Shown: piece after piece, positions 8,809 through 16,900 of the stretch
Numbering within the stretch: position 1 is the first letter of the stretch
How the letters are laid out: every line of letters begins with the position of its first letter
IMG/VR virus record: IMGVR_UViG_3300024262_000149
Span: 1-32,041 of that record
DNA from: a virus
Strand: one strand, 5' to 3'
Length of the DNA: 32,041 nucleotides
Translations under genes and position numbers: made by a program
The notes under the pieces: model-generated
The model's database searches: none
Told to the model about the DNA's origin: nothing
The model's input: only the letters and a program-made list of their open reading frames with translations

Positions 8809-10767
8809 TTATCGAGGTGCCTGTGTTGTGGCTCCTGTTGGAGGAGTTGCCGCAGTTGTTCTTTGTCTTGATGATTTTCCGGTAGGTTTACTCGTTGTTT
8901 TTTGGTCTTTACCAATCAGTAGGCTTTTACCCGCAGCGTCTGTAGCAGCAGCAATAGTGTTTTTCAGTTGCTTCATTATGTTTGCTTGGCCCTCCGCAGT
9001 CATACCGCCAAGGTCAATTTTCATAACTAATTGTTGTTTATCATCGAAAATCTCTACAACATCATAACCCGGTGCTGCTTCGTTTACGGTCCAATTTGAA
9101 CTCGCGGGAACACCTCTCAGCACTGCCTGTAAATTTGTTTTTGTTTTAGACTCATCGTCAGCCACAAGAACACTTGGGGCAAATCCTTTCTTCTCAGTAA
9201 GTATTCTTGTGAAAGCCTCATCAACACCCTCTGTCTGAGAAATTGTTCCTGAGTACTCCTTACTATAGGTTGTGTTTAATCCCTTACTTGGGTCTGCCCC
9301 ACTTGATGCCCACGTTTTATCTATGTCTGTAATCTTGTTTGCTACAGGAAGAAAGAAGTTTGCATTCCCTTTAACCCATTGTTCTTGACTAAGAGTGCCT
9401 GTATCATTTGCAAATTTAAGAACTTCTTCGTGACCATCTGCATAAACAACAATAACATCAGTTCCCGCCCTGTCTATAGAGGCGATATCCGCGTTCTGAC
9501 TTCTTAACCAAGCACCCGCTTCGTCTATTTCTTGGGGTGTACCATAATAAAGTTTGGCCACATTACCCATAAAACTTTGTTGTGCTTTTAGCCTATCTCC
9601 TCTTCCGGGGTCAGGTGGTGCGGGAGGAGTATTACCTCCTACTACTTGGCCTTTAACTTCAATATCTAAAGCACCACGCATTCTGTTAATGAGTCCTTTC
9701 TTAGCATTCTCGTAGTGTTCGTACCCTTGGCCTGAATCAAAGTTAGGCACCATTTGACCGTCAATTTGCGTAAGCAAAATAGTGTTCTCATCCTCTAAAT
9801 CAGGGTTGTCCGTAAACGTATAAGCCACTCCGTTAGGGGCGTAGCCTCCTAAGTTATTTGTAAGTAAAGAAGATACATTATAAGGGTTTGATAGTTGGCT
9901 TTCAGCCCAAGAGTCTTCTGTGGTCTGTATGTCACTAAGTAACTTAGCCTCTTCAGCCGTCATAATGCCTTGCTTAACCAACTCTTGAAGACCTGACGCA
10001 TTTCTAAGTTGCGGGCCATTAGCCGTCATCTGCGTACCCTTTTGATATAGGCCGCCTAAATCATTACTTACAACTGAAAACGCACCAAACGCACCTGCCT
10101 TCGCATCTGCAATTGAAGCGTCCATATCATAGGCATCAATCTTCCCTTTAATTCTATTGCGTAAGTTATTGATACCAACTAATTTACTTGGGTCTTTCTC
10201 TATCTCTCCATTAGCCCCCATAAATCCTACCATTACTTTCCCTGTTGTCGGGCTAATCATAAGTTTAGATTTAGTGAAATTACCAAAGCCTTCAGCAGTC
10301 CCCATAAGAAAAGTTTCTAATGCTTGAGCACCAACAATCGGCTTACCATCAGGACCAATAGTGCTCCCGGGCTTTGCTTTAGCGCGAGCCATCTTCTCAG
10401 CAAATTCATTTTGATATTCTTGTTGCAACGTAAACGCTTGGTCTGTACCGTCTGCTAAATTCTGACGGATAACAGTATAGTCTCTTGGTTTTAACTGACC
10501 GCTTTTTAAAAGGGCATTAGTCATCAACAACTGACTCTGAGCATCAGAAGCAAAATCTAATGACCACTCGTTCATATTCTTAGAATCTCCCATAGGGGAA
10601 TTTTTAAGAACATTCTCCATTTCACGGGTAGCCCTATCTATCTCTGCTTTCTTTTCTTCACGGACACGAACTTCCTCTTGAAGCATCCCCGAGAAGTTAG
10701 CACCAACCTCAGCCCAATTTATACTTTCAGAGGGGTCTCTCCTTACGTAACCTATTTTAGTAGCCAT
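8809..10767 (-). CDS. Internal virion/ejection protein, 652 aa (T7 gp15-like position)
   Basis: A 652-aa soluble, mostly helical protein. The first 55 residues are charged and coiled-coil-like (QEEVRVREEKKAEIDRATRE). The middle is Gly/Ala/Asn-rich, a proline patch (NTPPAPPDPGRG) lies around 390, and the C-terminus is Lys/Thr/Ser/Pro-rich and probably disordered. No signal peptide or clear membrane segment is visible. It lies between the 279-aa and 2892-aa genes, an order and size progression that parallels T7 gp14-gp15-gp16, the internal core proteins ejected with DNA. I assign the role from that context because I do not recognise a domain. The start sits in TAATATGGC: the upstream gene's TAA is followed by one T and this ATG, suggesting coupled re-initiation. 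An alternative is another cargo or tail-lumen protein. Confidence 0.55.
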   Translation of the reverse strand: MATKIGYVRRDPSESINWAEVGANFSGMLQEEVRVREEKKAEIDRATREMENVLKNSPMGDSKNMNEWSLDFASDAQSQLLMTNALLKSGQLKPRDYTVIRQNLADGTDQAFTLQQEYQNEFAEKMARAKAKPGSTIGPDGKPIVGAQALETFLMGTAEGFGNFTKSKLMISPTTGKVMVGFMGANGEIEKDPSKLVGINNLRNRIKGKIDAYDMDASIADAKAGAFGAFSVVSNDLGGLYQKGTQMTANGPQLRNASGLQELVKQGIMTAEEAKLLSDIQTTEDSWAESQLSNPYNVSSLLTNNLGGYAPNGVAYTFTDNPDLEDENTILLTQIDGQMVPNFDSGQGYEHYENAKKGLINRMRGALDIEVKGQVVGGNTPPAPPDPGRGDRLKAQQSFMGNVAKLYYGTPQEIDEAGAWLRSQNADIASIDRAGTDVIVVYADGHEEVLKFANDTGTLSQEQWVKGNANFFLPVANKITDIDKTWASSGADPSKGLNTTYSKEYSGTISQTEGVDEAFTRILTEKKGFAPSVLVADDESKTKTNLQAVLRGVPASSNWTVNEAAPGYDVVEIFDDKQQLVMKIDLGGMTAEGQANIMKQLKNTIAAATDAAGKSLLIGKDQKTTSKPTGKSSRQRTTAATPPTGATTQAPR

Positions 10768-10768
10768 A

Positions 10769-11608
10769 TTATTTTACAAGTGGATTGAATGGATTAGCAT
10801 AAGCGTCCGTATATTGTTTGTTGAAGTATAACATCTGCTTTTGTGCAGGCGTTAGTTCTCTTTTAAATTGTCTGTACTGTGAATTATTCATTGCTCCAAT
10901 TGCATCAAAGTCAAGATTGGTGAAGCCCTCTGAACCGGCAGCACCCATAGATTTACTTGCACCTCCGTCTTTTCCTAATACATTACCAAATTTTTGAAAC
11001 TCAGCAGAGTCTAAACTCATACCTGAAAGTGCGGCTTTTTGTGATTGCATATTTTGTTGATAAAGAGGGACCATTGCTAACCCTGCTTGTGCCGTTTGCC
11101 CAATGCCCTGAATGCCTGCCTGCGTTGCATCCGCTGCCGCAATACGAGCATCTGCTGCTGCCTGCTGCGCACCTTCAACCTCTTGCATATCCAAGTCTAC
11201 ATTGATATCACGAAGTCTTGACTCTTCTTCTAAGATGGCGTTTTCAATGTTAATAAGTTCATCCGACTGACGGTTTGTGATATCTGCCTGACTTGATTGT
11301 TGCCCCATTAAGACTTGACCTGCCGCTGATGCAGCACCCCTATCGCTATCCGAAGCAGCGTCAATAACTTGCTGACCCTGACTAAGCATAGCCAACCTTT
11401 CTTGGTTATATGGTTCTTTTTTGATGGACATCTGTTTAGCATAGTTTACCTGCAATGCTCTACGCGCCTCAGCAAGAGCCTTGTCAGCATCTGCTTCATA
11501 ACCCTCTTGAAGTCTCCTTTGTTTCCCCGCTTGTATAAACGAAGTTGCAGTCGTACCTGCACTGATTGCTAAACCTGCAATTGCCAATCCTGTTGCTAAT
11601 CCTGCCAT
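10769..11608 (-). CDS. Internal virion protein, 279 aa (T7 gp14-like), N-terminal membrane segment plus coiled coil
   Basis: The N-terminus (about 2-27) is hydrophobic and Ala/Gly-rich (GLATGLAIAGLAISAGTTAT) and could cross a membrane. It is followed by a long Gln/Ala/Glu-rich helical region (residues about 30-180, many QA, ADA and EEE stretches) and a C-terminal segment with RQFKRELTPAQKQMLYFNKQ. A short N-terminal hydrophobic helix followed by a long amphipathic coiled coil is the usual look of the smallest ejected core protein of podoviruses (T7 gp14), which inserts in the outer membrane. It is the first gene of the internal-protein trio. Its start overlaps the end of the cupin gene by 13 bp. 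Function is inferred from architecture and position; a tail-lumen protein is the main alternative. Confidence 0.6.
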   Translation of the reverse strand: MAGLATGLAIAGLAISAGTTATSFIQAGKQRRLQEGYEADADKALAEARRALQVNYAKQMSIKKEPYNQERLAMLSQGQQVIDAASDSDRGAASAAGQVLMGQQSSQADITNRQSDELINIENAILEEESRLRDINVDLDMQEVEGAQQAAADARIAAADATQAGIQGIGQTAQAGLAMVPLYQQNMQSQKAALSGMSLDSAEFQKFGNVLGKDGGASKSMGAAGSEGFTNLDFDAIGAMNNSQYRQFKRELTPAQKQMLYFNKQYTDAYANPFNPLVK

Positions 11609-12114
11609 AATAATTTTTTCTTTTCTATAATATAATTAGGCAAGTCGTGATAAGTATCTGCATATACATCTGCCTCTGCCTCTTCAAATGTCTCTTTGTC
11701 AGTCCTATACACACAACACCAATCAGTGTCTTCGTGTATATATAAAACTCTTTGCGCTCCTTCTTTTGTTTTAATTACGTGAGGGGCAGTTATTGTTTCA
11801 ACCACTCCCTCGTCAGTTAAATACGATACCTTTCCTCTAAGTAAAAATGAAGGATGGTTTTGCTTATGTATCATTGAGATTACTAAATGTCCCGCAGGCA
11901 TAAATATTTCTCTTGTATACATACCATTGTCAATATGTTGCTTTAAAGGGTATACTTCTTGTAACTCTTTACTTTGTTTTTCCCCTGCTTTATGCGTCAA
12001 AGACTCATCAAGAGAATTTATTTGTTCTTGAAAGTTTTTAATTTTTTCCCATAACATCCCTGTTCCTTGTGGAATACTACTTAAAACCTGAATAGGATAC
12101 TCACTTTCAACCAT
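11596..12114 (-). CDS. Cupin-fold protein encoded among virion genes
   Basis: A 172-aa protein. Residues 55-140 look like a single cupin barrel: an entry strand (YTREIFMPAGHLVISMIH), a first half with H83 and H87 before SFLLRGKVSYLTDEG, then APHVIKTKEGAQRVLYIHED with H127, and a final strand WCCVYRT. H83, H87 and H127 could be metal ligands, but the canonical glutamate of motif 1 is not obvious. Residues 20-50 look helical or coiled. The gene lies between a tail protein and the ejection proteins and overlaps the 279-aa gene by 13 bp, so a virion or assembly role is more likely than metabolism. Whether it binds metal, sugar or only serves as a structural barrel cannot be told. A TATCTTTG box ends 5 nt before the ATG. 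Confidence 0.6.
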   Translation of the reverse strand: MVESEYPIQVLSSIPQGTGMLWEKIKNFQEQINSLDESLTHKAGEKQSKELQEVYPLKQHIDNGMYTREIFMPAGHLVISMIHKQNHPSFLLRGKVSYLTDEGVVETITAPHVIKTKEGAQRVLYIHEDTDWCCVYRTDKETFEEAEADVYADTYHDLPNYIIEKKKLLWQD

Positions 12115-12119
12115 AATAA

Positions 12120-12127
12120 CAAAGATA
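12120..12127 (-). promoter_or_regulatory. TATCTTTG box immediately before the cupin gene
   Basis: TATCTTTG on the minus strand ends 5 nt before the cupin ATG. If used, transcription would begin at or just inside the start codon, giving a very short or leaderless mRNA. It could equally be chance in an AT-rich 19-nt gap. Confidence 0.25.
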
Positions 12128-12133
12128 ATATTT

Positions 12134-12961
12134 TTATGGGAATGATTTCATAACTTCTGACTCAACCGCAAACAGTTCTGTTTTGGCCGTATTGCCGTTC
12201 TCTATATCAAAAATACAATAATGTCCTAACACTCCGTGCGATTCTGCCACTGCATTTTTTATATAAAGAAAATAAGCATCTTGGATGGGAATAGGGACAG
12301 TAACAGGTGGCGGTGTAACAGTAGGAATGAAGGTTGCACCAACTGTATTTATCACAACTTGATTTATTCCCGCACGTAGATTAATATTTACCTGAGTAAC
12401 TTGACCTGCAAGTTGTGGGCTATTGTAATTTGGTGGTAGTCCAAAATAAAACATATCCCCTATGCTTAGGATGTTGCCGATTTGAACCGTCAAAGGGAAA
12501 TCAATCGTTGCGGTGCCTGCACCAATTACAACTACAGAACTTCTGCCAATACCATTCAAAGAACGCAATGCATACTCAGAGATATTTGCAGGAACAGTTC
12601 CCAAATTGCGAACAAATGCAAACCAAGCCCCCTCCTTTTTTTCAAACCAAGCATCGTCAATATATCCTGAGTCTTGTATATCTGTCCTCATATACGCTTC
12701 CCACGAATCATCACCCTCTAAATTTAATGTTTTAAATAATTTATTTTCTAATGGTAAATCATTAAATACACTTTGGATTTTAGAGGTATACTGAGTCCCA
12801 TAAAAATTATTCCTTGTAGCGTTTACATTATGACGATAAAGATTGCCGTTTTTAAATGTATAAAAATAGTTGTTCATCCCAATCATAAAATCAGGGGCAT
12901 ATGAGTAAAAGGACGGCCATCCTTGTACTCCTTCATCGTATGTTAATGTGTAATTAGGCAT
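12134..12961 (-). CDS. Virion/tail protein, conserved in crAss-like and related phages
   Basis: A 275-aa protein. The first 75 residues read like a recurring beta-rich domain of Bacteroidota phage tails: EGVQGWPSFYSYAPDFMIGM (10-29), then NNYFYTFKNGNLYRHN, NFYG and LPLENKLFKTLNLEGDDSW. Residues about 85-125 add SGYIDDAWFEKKEGAWFAFV. The middle is beta-rich and Val/Ile/Gly-rich with a proline stretch (TPPPVTVPIP, near 215), and the end holds GHYCIFDIENGN. From memory this WtSF-yS-x-D-x-MIG and FEKKEGaWFAFiR pattern occurs in structural proteins next to muzzle genes of crAss-like phages. No enzyme motif is seen. It lies downstream of the muzzle-like and adhesin-like genes. Likely role: tail tip or nozzle component; the exact position is unknown. 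Confidence 0.6.
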   Translation of the reverse strand: MPNYTLTYDEGVQGWPSFYSYAPDFMIGMNNYFYTFKNGNLYRHNVNATRNNFYGTQYTSKIQSVFNDLPLENKLFKTLNLEGDDSWEAYMRTDIQDSGYIDDAWFEKKEGAWFAFVRNLGTVPANISEYALRSLNGIGRSSVVVIGAGTATIDFPLTVQIGNILSIGDMFYFGLPPNYNSPQLAGQVTQVNINLRAGINQVVINTVGATFIPTVTPPPVTVPIPIQDAYFLYIKNAVAESHGVLGHYCIFDIENGNTAKTELFAVESEVMKSFP

Positions 12962-12978
12962 ATGTATTTATGTGTTAT

Positions 12979-12996
12979 TGTGTCTTTAAAGACACA
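12979..12996. repeat. Perfect 18-bp palindrome TGTGTCTTTAAAGACACA
   Basis: A perfect inverted repeat in the 45-nt gap between the adhesin-like and 275-aa genes. It has the same core as the terminator after the capsid gene but no following T-run, so it could be an RNA-stability hairpin, a weak terminator or a protein-binding site. Confidence 0.85.
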
Positions 12997-13006
12997 TTAT
13001 ATTTAT

Positions 13007-13903
13007 TTATGGGCAAGCACCTGTTTCTATAACTACTCCGTTTAAAACATTCATCACTCCACCTGTAAATTTATACCACCCATTGGCTAAGGCTTGCTCT
13101 CCATATGCGTCTAAAAATACAAAGTCGTGTATACCGGGGCTCCCTGCGGTTCCCGTCACCGGGGCATTATAATACGAAGCCACTAAAACATCAGAACAAG
13201 CGTCATTTACGTTGCCCCAAGAAGATGCTCCTGAAGAATATGATGTTAGAAGTTCAGCACATTGCACATCTATAGTCCAAGCCGTAGAGCCACAAGGCCC
13301 CACCACTGCCACCTGTAAAAGTGTAGGGGTGGCAGATATTTTTGGTACAACCATAACACAGTTTCCGGGAGCCACTCCTAATGACACATCACCGGCAGCA
13401 ACTGTAACAGACTGAGTATTCCCTGTTGCAACAAAAGAACTTCCGTTATAATCAAACTCCGTTAGTGCAGGATAAGTAGTTCCTGAAATCCCGCAGTCAC
13501 TACCCGCGCTCCCTACAAAAGTATAGTTATTTGCATTTGTACTTGCGTGATATCCATCAACAGGACTACTTAGTTTATTATAAGTTCCGCTATTATAAGT
13601 AACTCTAATACCATCAGGGATGCTTGCAGGGTTAAATGTAATTATAACTGCACCTGTATCAGAGCCTAAGTCTAAACTAACCAAGTAAATCCCTTGGCTA
13701 CCGCCTGCTGAAATAGGGTCTCCACAAGCCACGGCACACGTTCCACATACCTGTGATGGCAGTAATACGCAGTTGACCTGCTCTCTTGAGTTTGTGCCGT
13801 CTGAATAGAATCCGTCATCTGCACACGTTGTCAGCCCCGCATCTATGAATATTGATGTAGAATTTAATAAAGTACTCCCGTCTGTATAATATGTTGTTGG
13901 CAT
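13007..13903 (-). CDS. Cysteine-containing beta-rich surface/adhesin-like tail protein
   Basis: A 298-aa protein, rich in Thr, Ser, Gly, Asn and Val with few charged residues, typical of an extracellular beta-structured protein. It has about 11 cysteines, several in pairs or clusters (CGTCAVACG near 53-61; further Cys near 135, 180, 200 and 235, and in the C-terminal GACP), suggesting disulfides or a metal site. A segment AVIITFNPASIPDGIRVTYN (84-103) is a clear beta-sandwich-like strand pair. The C-terminus has FLDAYGEQALANGWYKFTGG then NGVVIETGACP, resembling end modules I recall from marine Bacteroidota phage fibres. It follows the muzzle-like gene by 16 nt and has an A-rich start region. 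Likely role: virion surface or receptor-contact protein, inferred from composition and place. Confidence 0.5.
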   Translation of the reverse strand: MPTTYYTDGSTLLNSTSIFIDAGLTTCADDGFYSDGTNSREQVNCVLLPSQVCGTCAVACGDPISAGGSQGIYLVSLDLGSDTGAVIITFNPASIPDGIRVTYNSGTYNKLSSPVDGYHASTNANNYTFVGSAGSDCGISGTTYPALTEFDYNGSSFVATGNTQSVTVAAGDVSLGVAPGNCVMVVPKISATPTLLQVAVVGPCGSTAWTIDVQCAELLTSYSSGASSWGNVNDACSDVLVASYYNAPVTGTAGSPGIHDFVFLDAYGEQALANGWYKFTGGVMNVLNGVVIETGACP

Positions 13904-13919
13904 TTTTTATTTTATTTTA

Positions 13920-16900
13920 TTAAGTACAAGGACCATATTGATATAATGTTAATCCGCCTGCATTAACTGTTCCCGCTTGAGCACAGAACACATCTGAGTC
14001 GTATCCATTTGCTCCTCCAATTACTCCCCCTGCAGATTGACCCTCACAGTCAATATAAGTGTACGGTATGCCTGAATTACTGTAAGTAGATACCTGATAC
14101 GATAAACATACCGGACAATTCACCTCATCATCACACGCATAAGTGGTGCCACTCTGAATGCTTGCAGTCGGTGTTGTTGCCCCCACGCTTTGTATAGTAC
14201 CACATAATGTAGCCCCTGCGCCTCCATTTAAACCTACTCTATATTGTATTACATCTCCTATATTTAGACTTAAAGCACCTTTCTCTGCGATATAATCAAA
14301 TCCCGAATAGCAATCACGCACTACATAGGTAGCCGCAGGACCACTACCGCCACCGCCTTCACACGCACAACACGCAGTTAGTGCGCTTGTCGCATCGTAG
14401 CACAACTCAAGAGGAGTTGAATTCCTATAATCCCATACCAAGTATAAATACGCTCCTGTTGTTGGCATTTGAAATTGCGAAAAGAAAGCAGTGTTCCCAT
14501 TTGTTGGGGGAATTATCGGTATAGCCGTAGTCACTGTCGCTAATAACGCCTGAATGTCCGTGGGTGTATTTTGATATAGTGTGTTTGTTCTAAGATATTT
14601 AAAATCATCTGCATTAATATCAAAAGAAAAATCATCAGGACTAATTGTATTATTAAACATTGAAACTGTCGCATTGTTAGATGGTATAACACCACCACCT
14701 TGCAGCCCCGTTATGCTTGAATACTGACTAACAAGGGGACTGCTTGTCCCTCCTAAAAACTCAACTCTTTGAGTATGTAGTGGAGATAAAAATGTCCCAT
14801 CATTCCATCTGTATTGGTTTGTTGTAAATAGACCCTCTTCATTATTACTTGTCACAGTTATTAAAAATATTGTGATAGAATCTGCTTCAGGACAATTAAC
14901 GGTTAATTCTATAGACACAGTATCTGTAGCGGATATAGAAATTTGTGCCGTATCTATATTTACCGCAAACTTATTAAAGGTCAATCTTCCACTTGTACTT
15001 GTTGGACCAACTACTGTTGAATTGCCATTGTATACCGCACCTATAGTAAAGGTCCCGACTATGGAAGTCACTGTATAATCAACGTGCACATCACCAACTA
15101 ATTCCCCAAGGTCATAGCAAGTAGAATAATTAACCCCTGAAACAACCTGAATAGAGGTCGTTATACCACAGTTTTCACAAACAATTGGTACAGGTAGTGA
15201 AATCTCATTTGAAGACAACACATATTCGTTCATATAAGGGTCAAACCCTCCAAGTTTTTGCGTGTTGAATGACGTATTGAAAAGGTCTCTAAACCAAGTT
15301 CTCATACCCATCATTGAAACCGCAACCAATTGCTCTGACTCAGCCCCTTTTAAGTTGATTACAGAGCCTCTCTTTGCGTCCGTGAAGTATTTGTCCGGCC
15401 CCCATTGAACGAAACTCTCAGGGTTGTTTGAGATGCCATACTTTTCAGCACGAGCAACTTGACTTCCTAATACTTTTGGTATAGACACAACAACTCCTTG
15501 CCCGCCTCCTGCATCTGACAATAGATTTATATCTGTTTGAACGTATGATATTCTATCTTCTTGCAAGGTAAGTATGTCTCGTTCTCTTGAAAATAATTTA
15601 TTAATAGGACCAAATGATTGCTCAAGAGATTTGAAATTTAGTAGTCCAAGGTTAAACTCATTAAGTTTATTTGTGTTAGACTCTTCATTGTAAACACCGC
15701 TATATGTAATATCAGAAAATCTACGGGTTTCTTCAAACTCAGTCGTAGTAGTAATTAAAGCCCTGTTTCCAAGTTCTAATTTCTTACCTGTTATAGCATC
15801 TTCTATTTTATAACTTTCTACACCATTTCCAAAAGCGTAACAATTATAAAAATCAGTAAGTACTAACGCAGGGGTATTAGAAATAAAAACTTGATTTTGA
15901 GTGTTCCCTTGGTGCTCTCCGTTTGCATTAATATTAAATACCTCTGAAGACTCATACCATAAATTAGGAGCAGAGTCAATAGGTTTTGTTTCAAAAACAA
16001 CAAGACTATTACTACGTTGAATAACAATCTCTGCCTTATTGTTTGTTCTTGCTCTTCTTCCTGAATACCCTTGAATCCCGCTAAAGACAAGATACATTTG
16101 AGACGTAGCGTTGAATTGCTGAAACTGCCACGCAACATCAAGGTTACAAGGCGGGGCCCCTACTGTAAGTATCGATGGATAAAACGTAGCCTCCGGAGCA
16201 CTCTGAGCACACTCTGCTTCTCTTGTTACAAAATCTGCGTTTAGTGTGCCTTCTACATTATCGCCAATAAACCACTCGTAAAAACTATCGTAGTCTTGAG
16301 AGGAAGTGAAATCGTTTTCATATCTATAAAGTCTTTTCTCTAAACTACAACTACGCCCAATCCTATAACTCTCATACTTAATTAGTATTCTTGACCCCGC
16401 AGGGATTTTCAAGTCTACATAAGCCCCGGCAGTATTGGGGTCCGGTACATTTACCTGATACCATATAGGGGCGCATTGAGAACTGCTTTTCTTTGAATTA
16501 TTTGTCTTTTCCCCCGAAGTTAAAGTATTGGGAAGTCCGTCTCCTATGTCTGATGTGGTGCTAAAGTTATTAGCCCTTAACTTCATATATACACCTCCCG
16601 GAACGGCTAAATCGTTTCCGGCAGAATCTACAGGCGCAGGGTCTAACCAATCTGCTTGTTGCGCTACCTTGTCCAATACAGTTGTGTATACACAACTATT
16701 CATAGGTCCTGTAGTATCTGTCTTTACAATTAACTCATCTCCAATTTCAACCTTCTGTGAGTTTTGTCCGTCAAGTAGAAACCAATCCGCCCCCGAAGCG
16801 GCTTCTCTAAAAAAGAAACTTGAATAAACAGTTTCATAAGTATCTTCATCTGCCTTTATGCAGAACTTATATCTTTTTGCCCAAAACGGTGCGCGTTGCC

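Noticed and set aside
12979-12996. Palindrome as an intrinsic terminator
   Set aside because: The stem is followed on the minus strand by AATAACACA, with no U-run, unlike the copy after the capsid gene.
15863-16141. Minus-strand 92-aa frame inside the muzzle-like gene
   Set aside because: It is an alternative frame within the 1624-aa gene, Leu-rich with no motif and no initiation signal. The same holds for the 65-aa frame at 22105-22302 in the capsid gene.
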